Assembly: GCA_963210315.1 (NCBI GenBank)
Contig: OY723314.1
Location: 62,001 to 126,000, forward strand
DNA from: Rhynchopus euleeides
Taxonomy: Eukaryota; Euglenozoa; Diplonemea; Diplonemida; Diplonemidae
Reading direction: 5' to 3'
Length of the DNA stretch: 64,000 nucleotides
Made by a program: the position numbers and the translations under genes. Under the pieces are notes generated by a model, which saw nothing but the letters and a program-made list of their open reading frames with translations, ran no database searches and had not been told where the DNA came from. Numbering within the stretch: position 1 is the stretch's first letter; each line of letters starts with the position of its first letter. Below are positions 33,301 to 41,087 of the stretch, piece after piece.

Positions 33301-36240
33301 CCGGGATGTCCGCCCCCACGGCCTGCGCCTCCGGCTCGGGCTCGAGGTCTTTGCGGCAGGCGGTGCAGGACTGGTGGTCTCCAAGCGTAATCACCTTATC
33401 GCACTTGAGGCACTGGGCGAATTTGAGGGCCCGGAGCGTCCCCCTGCTCAAGACGTCCCCCTTCTCGAGGTGTCGGTTGAGGTGATCCTTCATCGACGTC
33501 GGCAGGATGGGGATGCCCGCCTGCATGAGGGACGTCCTGCAGGAGTCGTGCGGGCAGTACAGCCTGGCAGTGGAGCGCTCGACCAGCTTTGACCCCACGT
33601 CGAGCTCCTCCTGCCCCTCAGCAGTCTGCAGCTCCGCCATCCTCGCGTTGGACCGCGTGAGGAAGGCCGGCTCGGCTCTGTTGACCAGCCCGTGCAGCTC
33701 GGCCCGCGGGATGCTGACACCCTCGAAATGCTGCCCCGTCAGGGCTATCACCCTGGTCTTCTGCAGAAGCTCCTTGTCGGGCACCTTCGCTGGGCGGATG
33801 GAGACGATGGGGTGCTCGCCGCCCTGGACCACGACGATGTGAATGCTCCACACCCTGGCCGCGAGTTGCAGCGCGAGGTGATCCATCCAGCTGCTGGGCC
33901 TGGCGAGGTTGGCTGCATAGGCGAGGTGTTGGGCCTTGTCTCCGCCGAAAAGGTCTGTGAGTGCCTGCAACTTCTTCGCAGCCTCCGAGAGGTCCTGGCG
34001 CCTGAGTGCGATGTCTGCTGCGGGGACCCCGATGGCGAAGAAACCGCAGTCGCCCTGCGCCGCGTTGGGCACGCGGGTCGCGCCGAAATCCCTGAGGAGG
34101 TCATCAACCGCATCCCTCTCGCCTTGCGCTTCTCCCATAGCGTCATCGTCGTCAGCGCCACCGCGCATCGCGTCGCATGGGATGTGGGCGCCTTCCGTTG
34201 GTCCGCCAGGGGTATCCCGCAGAGCCGGGCTCGGCTCAGTCCAAACAGGGGCGTAGTCGGGCAAAGGCAGGGCCTCCAGCTTCCTCCGCACCCTGGTCCG
34301 GGCCGCCGCGAGGTCCGGGAGGGACGCCCTGGGGTCGTCGGCGACATGTCTCGTCAGCACCCTCTCCAAGGTGTCTCTGGCCAGATCCTCGCGGAAGACG
34401 AGCCAGTCGAACAGGATCTCATCTTGTCTGTCCCAAGCCAGCCGCCCCCCTCCGGTCCAACGCGTGCCTGGGAGGGACGAAGGGGAGTGGAGGGCCCTCG
34501 CGTGGAGGCGGATGCCCCTGACGGCCCGGCGCCTCAGGCACATCGGCCTCGCGGGACGCCGGGCGACCCAGTGCCGAGGGCGGCGTGACATCCCGTGACG
34601 GCGCGGGGCCCGACCACACAGGCGCGCCACTACGGACCAGCAGTCCCTACTCGCTTCGCTCAGACCCCGCCTGCACGCCGACACCGCCGCCCTCGCTAGG
34701 CCCACCCAGCTCTGGGGAGACGCGTATGACCGGAGCCCCCACATGAGCGGCCTCCACATCGCCTGTCGGAGGAGGGACCAGATCACCCCTCGAAGGGAGG
34801 GGGGGGACGTCCCGCGCAGGCCTGCCCGCTGGCGACTGGGGGCGCGACGCTTCATCGCCGCGCGGCGGACTGCCCGAGCCCGCGGCCGTCTCCACTGCCT
34901 GGGGAGGCGCATCCGCACCCACCTGCGCCTCTCGCCGTCGTCCCAGCCCTCTGCCAGGGCGCCAGGGGGTAAACCCCAGCCACGAGCAGTTGGGACGCCC
35001 GAGCTGCACTCCGCTCCAACAGGAGGGTCCCCAGACCAGCCCCGACATGCTGGCATCCACGTACCCTGACTAGTGGATCGGTCCCCTGCCGGGGCACCGC
35101 TGGCGTTGTTTCCCTGCTGGGAGTACAGCTCTCCCTGCTGCTCAGCGGCTGGGGTGGTGGGGCGGCGGGGCGGTGCGTCGGTGGGGGCGCCGGGGGCGAG
35201 ATCCCCGCCTGCCCCACTATCCCCGATTTTCCCCGTGATGGCAAGGTGCGGTGACACTTGGGCTGGGGGAACGTGTGAGGAGGGGGGGCAGGAGATGAGT
35301 GGATGGGGCACGAGGGAGTTACATGGTGCGAGGTGGGGACTGGGCCCGCTATACTCGAAAACCCCAGCTTGCCCCTCCACCCCTGGTGCACTGGGGGGCG
35401 GAGACGGAGGGGGAGAACGTGAGAGACGGAATGTGGGGGGATGTTGCGATGCGATAAGGGGGAGGGCAGCGGGGGGAGCGTGGGACTGAGCGGGTGGGGG
35501 GACAAAAAAGCACGGGAGTCGGGGGTGTGGTATATTGGCCCTTCCCTCCCCTGCCCCATACTGTCCTAACACACCCTCCCACCCGAACGAGTCCCCCCTG
35601 GGGGGGGGGAGGCCTCCCACCACCCGCCCTGACCCCCACGCCCAGCCGACCCCCCACATGACGTGAGGGAGGGGGTTGGGGCGGGAAGCTGTCACCCGCC
35701 CTGCTGCTGCCTCTGCTGCTCCCTCTGCAACGGTGACCGCCGCTGCCTGCACGAGGGGGGGCCGCGACCCTTCCGCAGCCGTCGGGGAGTGCCGTTGGGG
35801 GGTGCATAAAGCCGGTGGGTCAGACCGGTGTGCTGTTGTTGGGGGGCCCGTGTGGAACCCACCCTCCCCCGGCCCTGCCTGCCCCGGCGCTGCCGACGCC
35901 GCCGCTGCCGTCGCTGCTGCTCTCGCCGCTACCGGGGGCGGCCCGGGCTGCACTCGTGCGGGGGGTTGCGACCCCCGCGCTTCTGCCGCTACCGGGGGCG
36001 GCCCGGGCTGCACTCGTGTGGGGGGCTGCGACCCCCCCGTCTCCCTCGCTACCGGGGGCGACCCGGGCTGCTCACCCGCTGGGGGCGGGAGCGCCGCCAC
36101 CAGCAGCGCCATGAGGGCCCACTGCCCTCGCCTCCTCGCGTGCCCACGGCCAGGCACGTCTCGCGCCTCCATCGCGACTCGCGCTCGCGTGTGTCGGGGG
36201 TGGGAAGGGGGGGACTGGGAAGGGAGGGGGGAACAGAGCC
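27321..36240 (-). mobile_element. Full-length LINE with restriction-like endonuclease and OTU domains
   Basis: The poly(A) tail is the T run at 27321-27328. The 3'-UTR is 27329-28183, a single ORF lies at 28184-36172, and a short 5' leader follows to about 36240. The exact 5' end is uncertain: up to 36268 there is sequence that is neither clearly LINE nor transposase. It is inserted in hAT-like copy B with loss of 161 bp of target and no visible duplication. No apurinic endonuclease is present, so target choice would depend on the restriction-like endonuclease and zinc fingers, as in R2/NeSL-type elements. Confidence 0.85.
28184..36172 (-). CDS. LINE polyprotein: OTU, zinc fingers, RT, restriction-like endonuclease, two more OTU-like folds
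   Basis: This is one uninterrupted 2662-residue frame. Domains in order: a Pro/Ala-rich N-terminus with three 20-residue repeats; OTU protease fold 1 (GDCGFF, Cys709; His815 in GQHFEG); a C2H2 finger (C873, C878, H897, H901); a second knuckle (C921, C924, H933, C936, C939); reverse transcriptase (IDYANAF with Asp1289, GVQQGDPLGP, YLDD 1374-1377); a CCHC knuckle (C1697, C1700, H1710, C1714) and endonuclease (Asp1758, Asp1770, Lys1774); OTU-like fold 2 with the cysteine replaced (GNLLPAVF, Leu1983); a Cys-rich finger (about 2150-2195); OTU fold 3 (TPGNCFF, Cys2277; His2384); a Cys-rich finger (about 2433-2470); and a Ser/Thr-rich then basic tail. RT and endonuclease match R2-like LINEs. The OTU folds may cleave the polyprotein or strip ubiquitin, which is inference. 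It appears intact. Confidence 0.85.
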   Translation of the reverse strand: MEARDVPGRGHARRRGQWALMALLVAALPPPAGEQPGSPPVARETGGSQPPTRVQPGPPPVAAEARGSQPPARVQPGPPPVAARAAATAAAASAAPGQAGPGEGGFHTGPPTTAHRSDPPALCTPQRHSPTAAEGSRPPLVQAAAVTVAEGAAEAAAGRVTASRPNPLPHVMWGVGWAWGSGRVVGGLPPPRGDSFGWEGVLGQYGAGEGRANIPHPRLPCFFVPPPAQSHAPPAALPLIASQHPPTFRLSRSPPPSPPPSAPGVEGQAGVFEYSGPSPHLAPCNSLVPHPLISCPPSSHVPPAQVSPHLAITGKIGDSGAGGDLAPGAPTDAPPRRPTTPAAEQQGELYSQQGNNASGAPAGDRSTSQGTWMPACRGWSGDPPVGAECSSGVPTARGWGLPPGALAEGWDDGERRRWVRMRLPRQWRRPRARAVRRAAMKRRAPSRQRAGLRGTSPPSLRGVIWSLLRQAMWRPLMWGLRSYASPQSWVGLARAAVSACRRGLSEASRDCWSVVARLCGRAPRRHGMSRRPRHWVARRPARPMCLRRRAVRGIRLHARALHSPSSLPGTRWTGGGRLAWDRQDEILFDWLVFREDLARDTLERVLTRHVADDPRASLPDLAAARTRVRRKLEALPLPDYAPVWTEPSPALRDTPGGPTEGAHIPCDAMRGGADDDDAMGEAQGERDAVDDLLRDFGATRVPNAAQGDCGFFAIGVPAADIALRRQDLSEAAKKLQALTDLFGGDKAQHLAYAANLARPSSWMDHLALQLAARVWSIHIVVVQGGEHPIVSIRPAKVPDKELLQKTRVIALTGQHFEGVSIPRAELHGLVNRAEPAFLTRSNARMAELQTAEGQEELDVGSKLVERSTARLYCPHDSCRTSLMQAGIPILPTSMKDHLNRHLEKGDVLSRGTLRALKFAQCLKCDKVITLGDHQSCTACRKDLEPEPEAQAVGADIPAGELPSVEELRRHNIRVWEKVPKPLVKAWTAALSEAARETAARNSVAAWTILLMAPLVLLRSARMGGAKSKVTLRERQKVFDRWKRGEYATLWEEAREASKRQGGTGSRGSAPPRLSDEERWERRVGQLARQNRVSAAHKHLVPAKVAPSTTETLKKLQGKHPEGGAVHLERTVPAEKCKAFTPADVFRAVKSFPNGSSGGQMGLRPDHVRQALECKDALGAKPTAMLTQVINRMVKGAVPQEVMPVLGGAKLSALVKGDEDVRPIACGETLRRLAAKLLSTRHKGDARRILMRGRQVGVAVQRGLEAAASVVAQYAERSREKEDAVILKIDYANAFNSIDRGTFLKVVERHIPGLLPFVAWCYDSPSTLTYGEGVVSSSCGVQQGDPLGPLLFSLGIKEIAEELKKRTDLDGSLFYLDDGVIMGPACAVRAALDYVIQASTERGLEVKLSKCELIDLCEQSLEALEEEGFSLRLPEDEDKVGIVYRAGRNFTLLGAPIGSAAFCESYMDKKLLEFQPYLDALAKLQDKQVGLALLRHCEGFARLVFYMRAMGHKGVTEYLRKSDASVEKCLARILALEDDVLPESVMRQATMPVRLGGLGIRRAAEHWHAAALASTANGHSLCRELDPNFTWDEEGWETTCLAHNNAVDEDERRDPTQAPVGDVEQRELSRAIVSRQYRELFEESDAHDRARLRSLSLPHAGAFLGGKLSENSRIEGRQMIAVSRARLGIPLFEPDTVCEKCGRELDEMGTHAFDCNQGGALTRRHDATRDALFALAQEAGTNPEMESLHLLQDGQRPGDLVTRRIWPRVIDITVKNPVAASYVQAAARFTGAAAAQGEATKNRQYRDACAARGLVFAPYAMELFGGLAPSAHSVFSKLGRLAAERTGASRVQLTQEYACRVNSAFNNTLGATLLECGELTKACRSLARDRVEVEAAPPLDPDHFIRFEPDQVGQGAAFEDTDPDDAEGQGHQAVPPPSDEPLRPAQKPVDREPPTPEDLVREWRSAHNGVGVSFTSLMGGLGNLLPAVFQVQQLGGGGAGGVPTDALVALADGFASSGTPMEAGPLRRQAVARVRSSPELSGLLADPAAWASRMSAFEREDEATWADDVLIRGAACVLRRHIIVFRDYRAPTVCDPGCKPIATAVALGGVGDRFQALTLPADVQELVGGSTTGPRPTVRAGPRLRTERAEGEQDVTEFCQFCEADFSTQDTHGRCVHCLRASCPDCVEHVTDPCQCGRTEPTTVVQEEVMDDDEDSTDSEDAGPPPPPPGPAPEPADDVLTRWLTAREHALPGVTTAKQQSVLEMPDVQDFRFTPGNCFFDALTFLLGEAGATADGLRQYVVKAVGDHADLRSRAEPSYEEWARQMRESGSMNVASWADELTLQGAARATGSPIVVLADDTAPRIYRPLRKPYGPVAGVKFKASHYSPLHISEQVRSFVLRLAPAVPLVSTGCRGAEAGLHMVRVDGGTAELSVLCVRCEQPFDTRTPHWECIGCNRLACTGCVSDGETCTRPPDRGGDGAATDGNAHTTSGGSPSASTAPAPSSNATAQPSTSSTSSTDSTSDAQQGGSTSENAPAPSASQHTGKRKADRDVSASPPDRKRSATAADKGTPADDADVPKTVAEWDALFTPEPGSPEEEFKSARRALHAWRCKVRLQDREEQRLYNNLNSRMYTAAGMRRATAGTASQGSRRAAPRATGAATQ

Positions 36241-36268
36241 AATGAAGTACAGAAACTGTAGCTTAAGA

Positions 36269-36431
36269 AATCGTCCACCTACGGTGCATGCACCATAAGG
36301 TTGGAGGCGCACTGAAGTACGCAGTGCAGACGGCGGGGAAGGCCTTGATGATGTCTCATCGGGTCGACCCGGCAGCCAACGTTGCCAGCGTACTTGCAGT
36401 CCTCGACCCGACAAACGGCCGGTCAACCGCC
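36269..36431 (+). pseudogene. hAT-like transposase copy B, segment 4
   Basis: This restarts the transposase after the LINE (RCMHHKVGGALK through VLDPTNGRST, matching about 7974-8126 of copy A reversed). It stops at 36431, where it joins the truncated repeat of the tyrosine-recombinase element. The remaining 3' part of the gene is not found after the element at 42780, so the junction is a rearrangement rather than a simple insertion. Confidence 0.7.
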
Positions 36432-36678
36432 AATGGCCTTGGGTCATATTCCCTCAGTAAACTGTGAGAATCATACCTTGGCCGGGCTATCGCAGACAGG
36501 GGGCACACACACGTCGACTCGGCTATAGTTCTCCTGGTGGTGTGTGTGCGCAACGACAAGAAAGGCAAAGGCAATGGGTAGTGGGGGTGTTGATGGGAAG
36601 GGGGAAGGGGGACTTCCGGTTCAGCTTTTCCTCACTTGCAACGCGAAGGGGTTAAGAGATCCCGCGACAACCGCCAAT

Positions 36679-38388
36679 TCAGGCTGTTGAGGCGAGGTCT
36701 CCGCCTGCCCCACCGCGAGTGAAGAAGCGCCGCACCGCAAGTGAAACCTGGTCCCGGGTTTCGGGAGAAGAAATGCAAGAGGGGGGGATACGGGAAGGGA
36801 GATCTGCCGGATTGGCAGAGGTGTGGACGTATCCAACGGAAAAAGACAAAACCTGGAGGGCTGTGAGGTATTCTACCGCCTCCAGGACGGACTTGTTAAT
36901 AAGATGGCAGGCGGCACACAGCCGCTTGCGCACAACAGCTGCCACGGTCGTATTGTCGACCCAGATCTCTACAGCCCCCCCGCACACAGACCGGGGAAGG
37001 GCTCGCACTGTTTTGTTGAGGGCCATCGCCTCGAGAATGTTAATGTGCAGCTGGGACTCGGCTGCGGTCCACGAGTCACCAATGACCTGCATTTCTTGTG
37101 TAAAGGAATCTATTAAGACGCCACCCCAACCCTTGAGGGAGGCGTCAACAAAGCAAGTAAAAGACGGGGGTGTGGACTGAATAACTCTTCTGTGGGGGGG
37201 AACACGCGCAACCCCCACACACACACACCACTGCCGCAACTCCCGGCAGACCGATGGGGGGATCCGCACAGGGTCAGGCGGCCGAAGGACCGCCCGGTTC
37301 AAAAAATTAGTCACCCGGCGGAGGAACTTGATCCCAAACCAGAACCTCCCCGGGGACACTCCCGAAATGGCGCTGGCGTGGAGCAACCTTCCACCCAGCG
37401 ACTCCAGCTCACCAGCCGTCACCCTCTGCCAGTCCACGCTGTCCAGCTTCGCCATCAGCCTGTCCGACGGAGACACGGTCTGGGCAGCATGGTCGAATGC
37501 CACCCCGAGAAACTCGTAGACCGTCGCCGTGTCCACCGAGTCAGACGGCTTCCATGTCGCAGCGCACGCCGCAGCCACCTTGTCCATCTGCCGCGTCGCC
37601 ATTTCGACACTGGTGCGGGGGCCGGTCAGACGCACGTTGTCGATCCAGACGTCGACCCCCACCTCAGGCGCAGTGCAGAACTCCTGGCGGACGTAGTCCC
37701 GGTGCCCACCCACAACAGCAGCCAAAGTGTGCATCAGCTCGGGCGCACAACAGTGGCCCATGGGCAACCTCAGCAGCTCATACCAGTCCCCCGACTCGTC
37801 AGCGAAGCGGAAGAACCTCCGTGCAGGCGCAGGGATGGGGATCTGATAAAACCCGCACTTGAAATCCCGCGCCGACCCACACTCCGCAAACACCGCGTCG
37901 AGGTACCCCGAGATGTGCCCCAGGGGGACGTGTGCCGTGTAGGACTCCTCCAGATCGTCGTTTGCCTGCTTGGTCCAGAGGATGAACCTCTGCCGCAACC
38001 CCGACGGCTTCTCCTCCATCACAGTGAAGGGCACGCACAGGGAGGGGCCCGGGCCCGACGCAGGCCCAGCCACTCCGTTCTCCACCAGCAGCTCCGCATG
38101 CTTCTGTTGTAGATGCGAGGGGCGGGAGCGCCCCTCAGAGGGAGAAGGAGTAAAAGTGCCCGGCGGGGGCGCATCAGGGAACGTCAGCCGCCACACCTCG
38201 TCGAACCTGCGCCTCACAGTGGCGGTCATCCTCGCCCGCAGCGCCTCGACGTCCATCTCCGCCACAGAAGACACATGCAGGGGCGCACGGCGCTCCTCCT
38301 CCGTCGCCGGCAGCCTCGACTGGTGCGCACGCCGCGTCATCGAGTGCAGCCCCCGCTGCTTGCGGCAAAAGGACTCAGGGTCGGCCAT
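36679..38388 (-). CDS. Reverse transcriptase-RNase H of element 1
   Basis: The start chosen at 38388 (MADPESFCRK, 569 residues) overlaps the recombinase stop as TGATG. Longer forms only add the shadow of the recombinase gene. RT motifs: DFKCGFYQIPI (motif A Asp), LPMGHCCAPEL (motif B) and DVWIDNVRL at about 37630-37655, where the usual second Asp of the active site is Asn. RNase H: FVDASLKGWGG (Asp), ILEAMAL (Glu), WVDNTT (Asp) and SANPADLPSR (Asp), all four acidic residues present. The stop TGA at 36679 lies inside the right repeat B1. The protein copies the element RNA into DNA. No methyltransferase domain is visible. It is intact, but activity depends on whether the Asn is tolerated. Confidence 0.8.
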   Translation of the reverse strand: MADPESFCRKQRGLHSMTRRAHQSRLPATEEERRAPLHVSSVAEMDVEALRARMTATVRRRFDEVWRLTFPDAPPPGTFTPSPSEGRSRPSHLQQKHAELLVENGVAGPASGPGPSLCVPFTVMEEKPSGLRQRFILWTKQANDDLEESYTAHVPLGHISGYLDAVFAECGSARDFKCGFYQIPIPAPARRFFRFADESGDWYELLRLPMGHCCAPELMHTLAAVVGGHRDYVRQEFCTAPEVGVDVWIDNVRLTGPRTSVEMATRQMDKVAAACAATWKPSDSVDTATVYEFLGVAFDHAAQTVSPSDRLMAKLDSVDWQRVTAGELESLGGRLLHASAISGVSPGRFWFGIKFLRRVTNFLNRAVLRPPDPVRIPPSVCRELRQWCVCVGVARVPPHRRVIQSTPPSFTCFVDASLKGWGGVLIDSFTQEMQVIGDSWTAAESQLHINILEAMALNKTVRALPRSVCGGAVEIWVDNTTVAAVVRKRLCAACHLINKSVLEAVEYLTALQVLSFSVGYVHTSANPADLPSRIPPSCISSPETRDQVSLAVRRFFTRGGAGGDLASTA

Positions 38389-39321
38389 CACAGATGCCGT
38401 GTCACCTCCTGCGTCCGCAGCGCCCTCGCCATCTCCGTGGGGCACCCCCCGTAGCGGATGGTGGTGCTGGAGAGGCCGCTCTCGCCGTGGTGCTTCGCGA
38501 GGCGGCCCACCAGCATCTCCGACAGATCCGCTCCCGACCCGATGAGCCCGAAGAGGAAGGTGAGTGCCCCGCGCTTCACGCTGTGGCCCGAGTAGTCCTC
38601 CATCTCCGGTGTAGCCCGCCACATCGCCGTCACATCTGCCGTCGAAACCGCCGTCAGCCGCTCGAAGGGGCGCAGGCGCGTCACCAGCTCCGCGATGAGG
38701 GGGGTCAGGTCCCCGCATATCACCGTCCACTTGGAGGGGGTGAACGGGTTGGCCCGGCGGCCCTTCGGGGAGGTGTGCCAGTCTATTATCACCTCCCCGG
38801 GCTGCACTGCGATGTACTGCTCCGAGGAGAGGGAGCACACCTCCCCCCACCGGCTGGCGGTCTTCCACGCCGTCAGCGCCGCCAGCTGGAGGTGCGGCTG
38901 CTGCTGCAACGCCCACGCCACGAGCACCCCCTTCGGCATCGGCGTCGCCTGCCGCTGCGGAATGGCCCCGCCGGCCGCCCGCAGCGCGCTTGCCAGGCTG
39001 AGGAGGGGCTGCTGGCCGAAGCCGAGGTGCCGCATTGTCCCGGAGAGCGCCTTTGCGTAGGCCAGCATCCCCTGAGGCGACACCCCTGTCGCCAGCACGA
39101 ACAGCATGGCGGTGTCGGCGTCGACTTCTAGGCCGTGCTCGTTGGCCCATCGCACCAGCCTTGCCCACAGGAGCTGCCTCTGCGACGAAGTGCTTCTTGC
39201 CCACATCCCCGCCACCACGGCCTGCAGGCGCTCCACGGCCTCCCCGGGGGCGACCTCCACCTCTCCCGTGCGACGCGCCGCCACGCCCCCGACCCGAGCG
39301 GCCACGTGCCGCATCATCGCC
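38388..39321 (-). CDS. Tyrosine recombinase of element 1, 3' exon-like part, interrupted
   Basis: This is the catalytic half of a phage-integrase-type tyrosine recombinase: Arg in ASRWGEV (near 38850), HxxR in GHSVKRG (38566-38587), and Tyr in TIRYGG (38446-38461). The N-terminal helical domain precedes it. The gene is split by element 2. The remaining 5' part is at 41085-41137 with a possible ATG at 41137. If the insertion is collapsed at its CTC overlap, the frame runs without a break for 328 residues. The residues read upstream of 39321 in the present sequence belong to the inserted repeat. The gene is disabled in this copy. The stop overlaps the RT start (TGATG), suggesting coupled translation. 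Confidence 0.8.
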
Positions 39322-41087
39322 CTCTGGCCACAGTGGGCCTGCTCACTAGTCGGAGTTCCCAAGGTTCCTGCCCCCCTCTCCCCTCGGTTCCATGCCATCT
39401 CTCCCCTTCTCTATTCGGTCACAGGAATGTTGGCTTGCAGTCCGTATAATTCTTGGGTTTTACACACAACCCCCCACACCTCAGGTAACGACAAGCTCCA
39501 ACTTACTTTCTCCCACGGACTGCGCAAAGCCTTTCTCTTTTGCGACGGTGACACGGAGTACGTCTTCCTCGGGTTCGGCTTCCACTGCCGTCGAGAGGTG
39601 GGCGTTGGGCCCAAGGTGGCGAGGAAGCTGAGGGCGGCGCGGGCGGACCTGATGGCTCAGGGCGAGACGAAGCCGAGGGTTAGGCGGTGCGACTTGGAAT
39701 CCTTGGGTGGTCGTCTGGTGTGGGCCTCGCCCCTGGTGGTGCAGCCTCTGGGCAGGTTTATCGACGCCATCATCGCCCTGCGCCGCAACAGCAACGCATT
39801 GAACCGTGGTGCACACCCGGACGAAGAAGTACAGCTCTCCGCGCAAACGACTGAGGCGGCGGTGCGTTGGATCGACGCTGCGCTCCAACCGAGGATGTAC
39901 AAGGAGTTCACCGAGATGAGCCGAGGCCGGGGGGTAGAGATCTGGTCGGATGCTTCGGTGACGGGGTGCGGTGTTGTGGTGTCAGCAGGCGGCGCTCTTC
40001 GATCGTTTGGGCGACGCTGGACCTGGGAAGAGGCTGACGAACTGCCGGAGGAGCAGCGGTCGACGCGGATCGCGGTGCTTGAGGCACGTGCTGTGGTCTA
40101 CGGCATGGAGGAGTGTGTCGGGGAGAACGCCTGGGGTGCCAACGTGAAGTGGTACCTTGACAACACCGCGGTGATCGGGGCGCTGCAGCGCGGGTATTCT
40201 CCGGCTCGGGCACTGAACAGAGAGGTGATGCGGATCCTGGGGCTGACGTCATCATATTTCACAGCGGTGCAATGGGCCTACATCAAATCACGGGATAACC
40301 CCGCAGACAAGCCGAGCCGGAGGTAGCGCAGGGGTAGCGAAGGGGTGTCGTTCGGCGCTGATCGCGCGGCTCTTCCGCTGCGTCCTGCGGCGACCTGCGT
40401 CTTTGGTGACTTCAGCCGCGCGCTCAGCGTACCCCTGCGCTACGAACAGTAATGGTAACAGAAGATCGTGCTGCCCACTCCCCACTCCCCTCTCCACCAC
40501 ACTTGTAGGAAGGCTAAGTGCCAAGAGGGCAAGGCTTGCCCGGAATGTGTTGCTGCGTACACTTAGCCTCCCTCACACAGGAACCGATGGGGAACTCTGG
40601 CCACAGTGGGCCTGCTCACTAGTCGGAGTTCCCAAGGTTCCTGCCCCCCTCTCCCCTCGGTTCCATGCCATCTCTCCCCTTCTCTATTCGGTCACAGGAA
40701 TGTTGGCTTGCAGTCCGTATAATTCTTGGGTTTTACACACAACCCCCCACACCTCAGGTAACGACAAGCTCCAACTTACTTTCTCCCACGGACTGCGCAA
40801 AGCCTTTCTCTTTTTCCCTTCCCTCCCACCCGGGGTGTCGTTCGGCGCTGATCGCGCGGCTCTTCCGCTGCGTCCTGCGGCGACCTGCGTCTTTGGTGAC
40901 TTCAGCCGCGCGCTCAGCGTACCCCTGCGCTACGAACAGTAATGGTAACAGAAGATCGTGCTGCCCACTCCCCACTCCCCTCTCCACCACACTTGTAGGA
41001 AGGCTAAGTGCCAAGAGGGCAAGGCTTGCCCGGAATGTGTTGCTGCGTACACTTAGCCTCCCTCACACAGGAACCGATGGGGAACTC
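39322..41087 (+). mobile_element. Nested tyrosine-recombinase element 2, complete A1-ORF-B1-A2-B2
   Basis: This inserts in the recombinase gene of element 1, opposite orientation, about 1766 bp. Repeats: A1 39322-39541, B1 40342-40597, A2 40595-40814, B2 40832-41087. A1/A2 and B1/B2 look identical. CTC occurs at the left end (39322-39324), at the B1/A2 junction (40595-40597) and at the right end (41085-41087), as expected if a circle with joined ends recombined at a 3-bp overlap. Only the RNase H end of the coding region is left, so it is a deletion derivative that would rely on a full-length relative. Confidence 0.88.
39427..40326 (+). CDS. RT C-terminus and RNase H fragment in element 2
   Basis: The frame is open from the ATG at 39427, inside repeat A1, to the stop at 40324-40326 (299 residues). 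After about 40 residues encoded by the repeat it enters the end of an RT domain (EYVFLGFGF, equivalent to EFLGVAF in element 1), then RNase H with Asp in WSDASVTGCG, Glu in LEARAVV, Asp in YLDNTAV and Asp in SRDNPADKPSR. The RT palm is missing. The protein is clearly different from that of element 1, so this is another family. The frame runs from A1 straight into the ORF, so a short RNase H protein could still be made. Confidence 0.65.
   Translation: MLACSPYNSWVLHTTPHTSGNDKLQLTFSHGLRKAFLFCDGDTEYVFLGFGFHCRREVGVGPKVARKLRAARADLMAQGETKPRVRRCDLESLGGRLVWASPLVVQPLGRFIDAIIALRRNSNALNRGAHPDEEVQLSAQTTEAAVRWIDAALQPRMYKEFTEMSRGRGVEIWSDASVTGCGVVVSAGGALRSFGRRWTWEEADELPEEQRSTRIAVLEARAVVYGMEECVGENAWGANVKWYLDNTAVIGALQRGYSPARALNREVMRILGLTSSYFTAVQWAYIKSRDNPADKPSRR

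Larger units (their letters stand above)
17876..36433 (+). mobile_element. hAT-like DNA transposon, copy B, split by later insertions
   Basis: The left end is TAGAGGAGGCATAGC at 17876. The transposase ATG is at 20389. Pieces of the transposase gene lie at 20389-20792, 25844-26667, 27065-27320 and about 36269-36431. Between them are a TIR element, a LINE fragment and a full LINE. Past 36431 the matching transposase sequence is lost at the end of a tyrosine-recombinase element. The copy is the inverted partner of copy A (9751-11685), so the two face away from each other across a 6.2-kb loop. Confidence 0.6.

Noticed and set aside
38389..39204. N-terminal extension of the RT protein to 841 residues
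   Set aside because: The first 272 residues are the shadow of the recombinase gene in another frame. The TGATG start is preferred.
39325..39398. First 25 residues of the recombinase frame starting at 39398
   Set aside because: They are encoded by the A1 repeat of the inserted element 2 and are not native.
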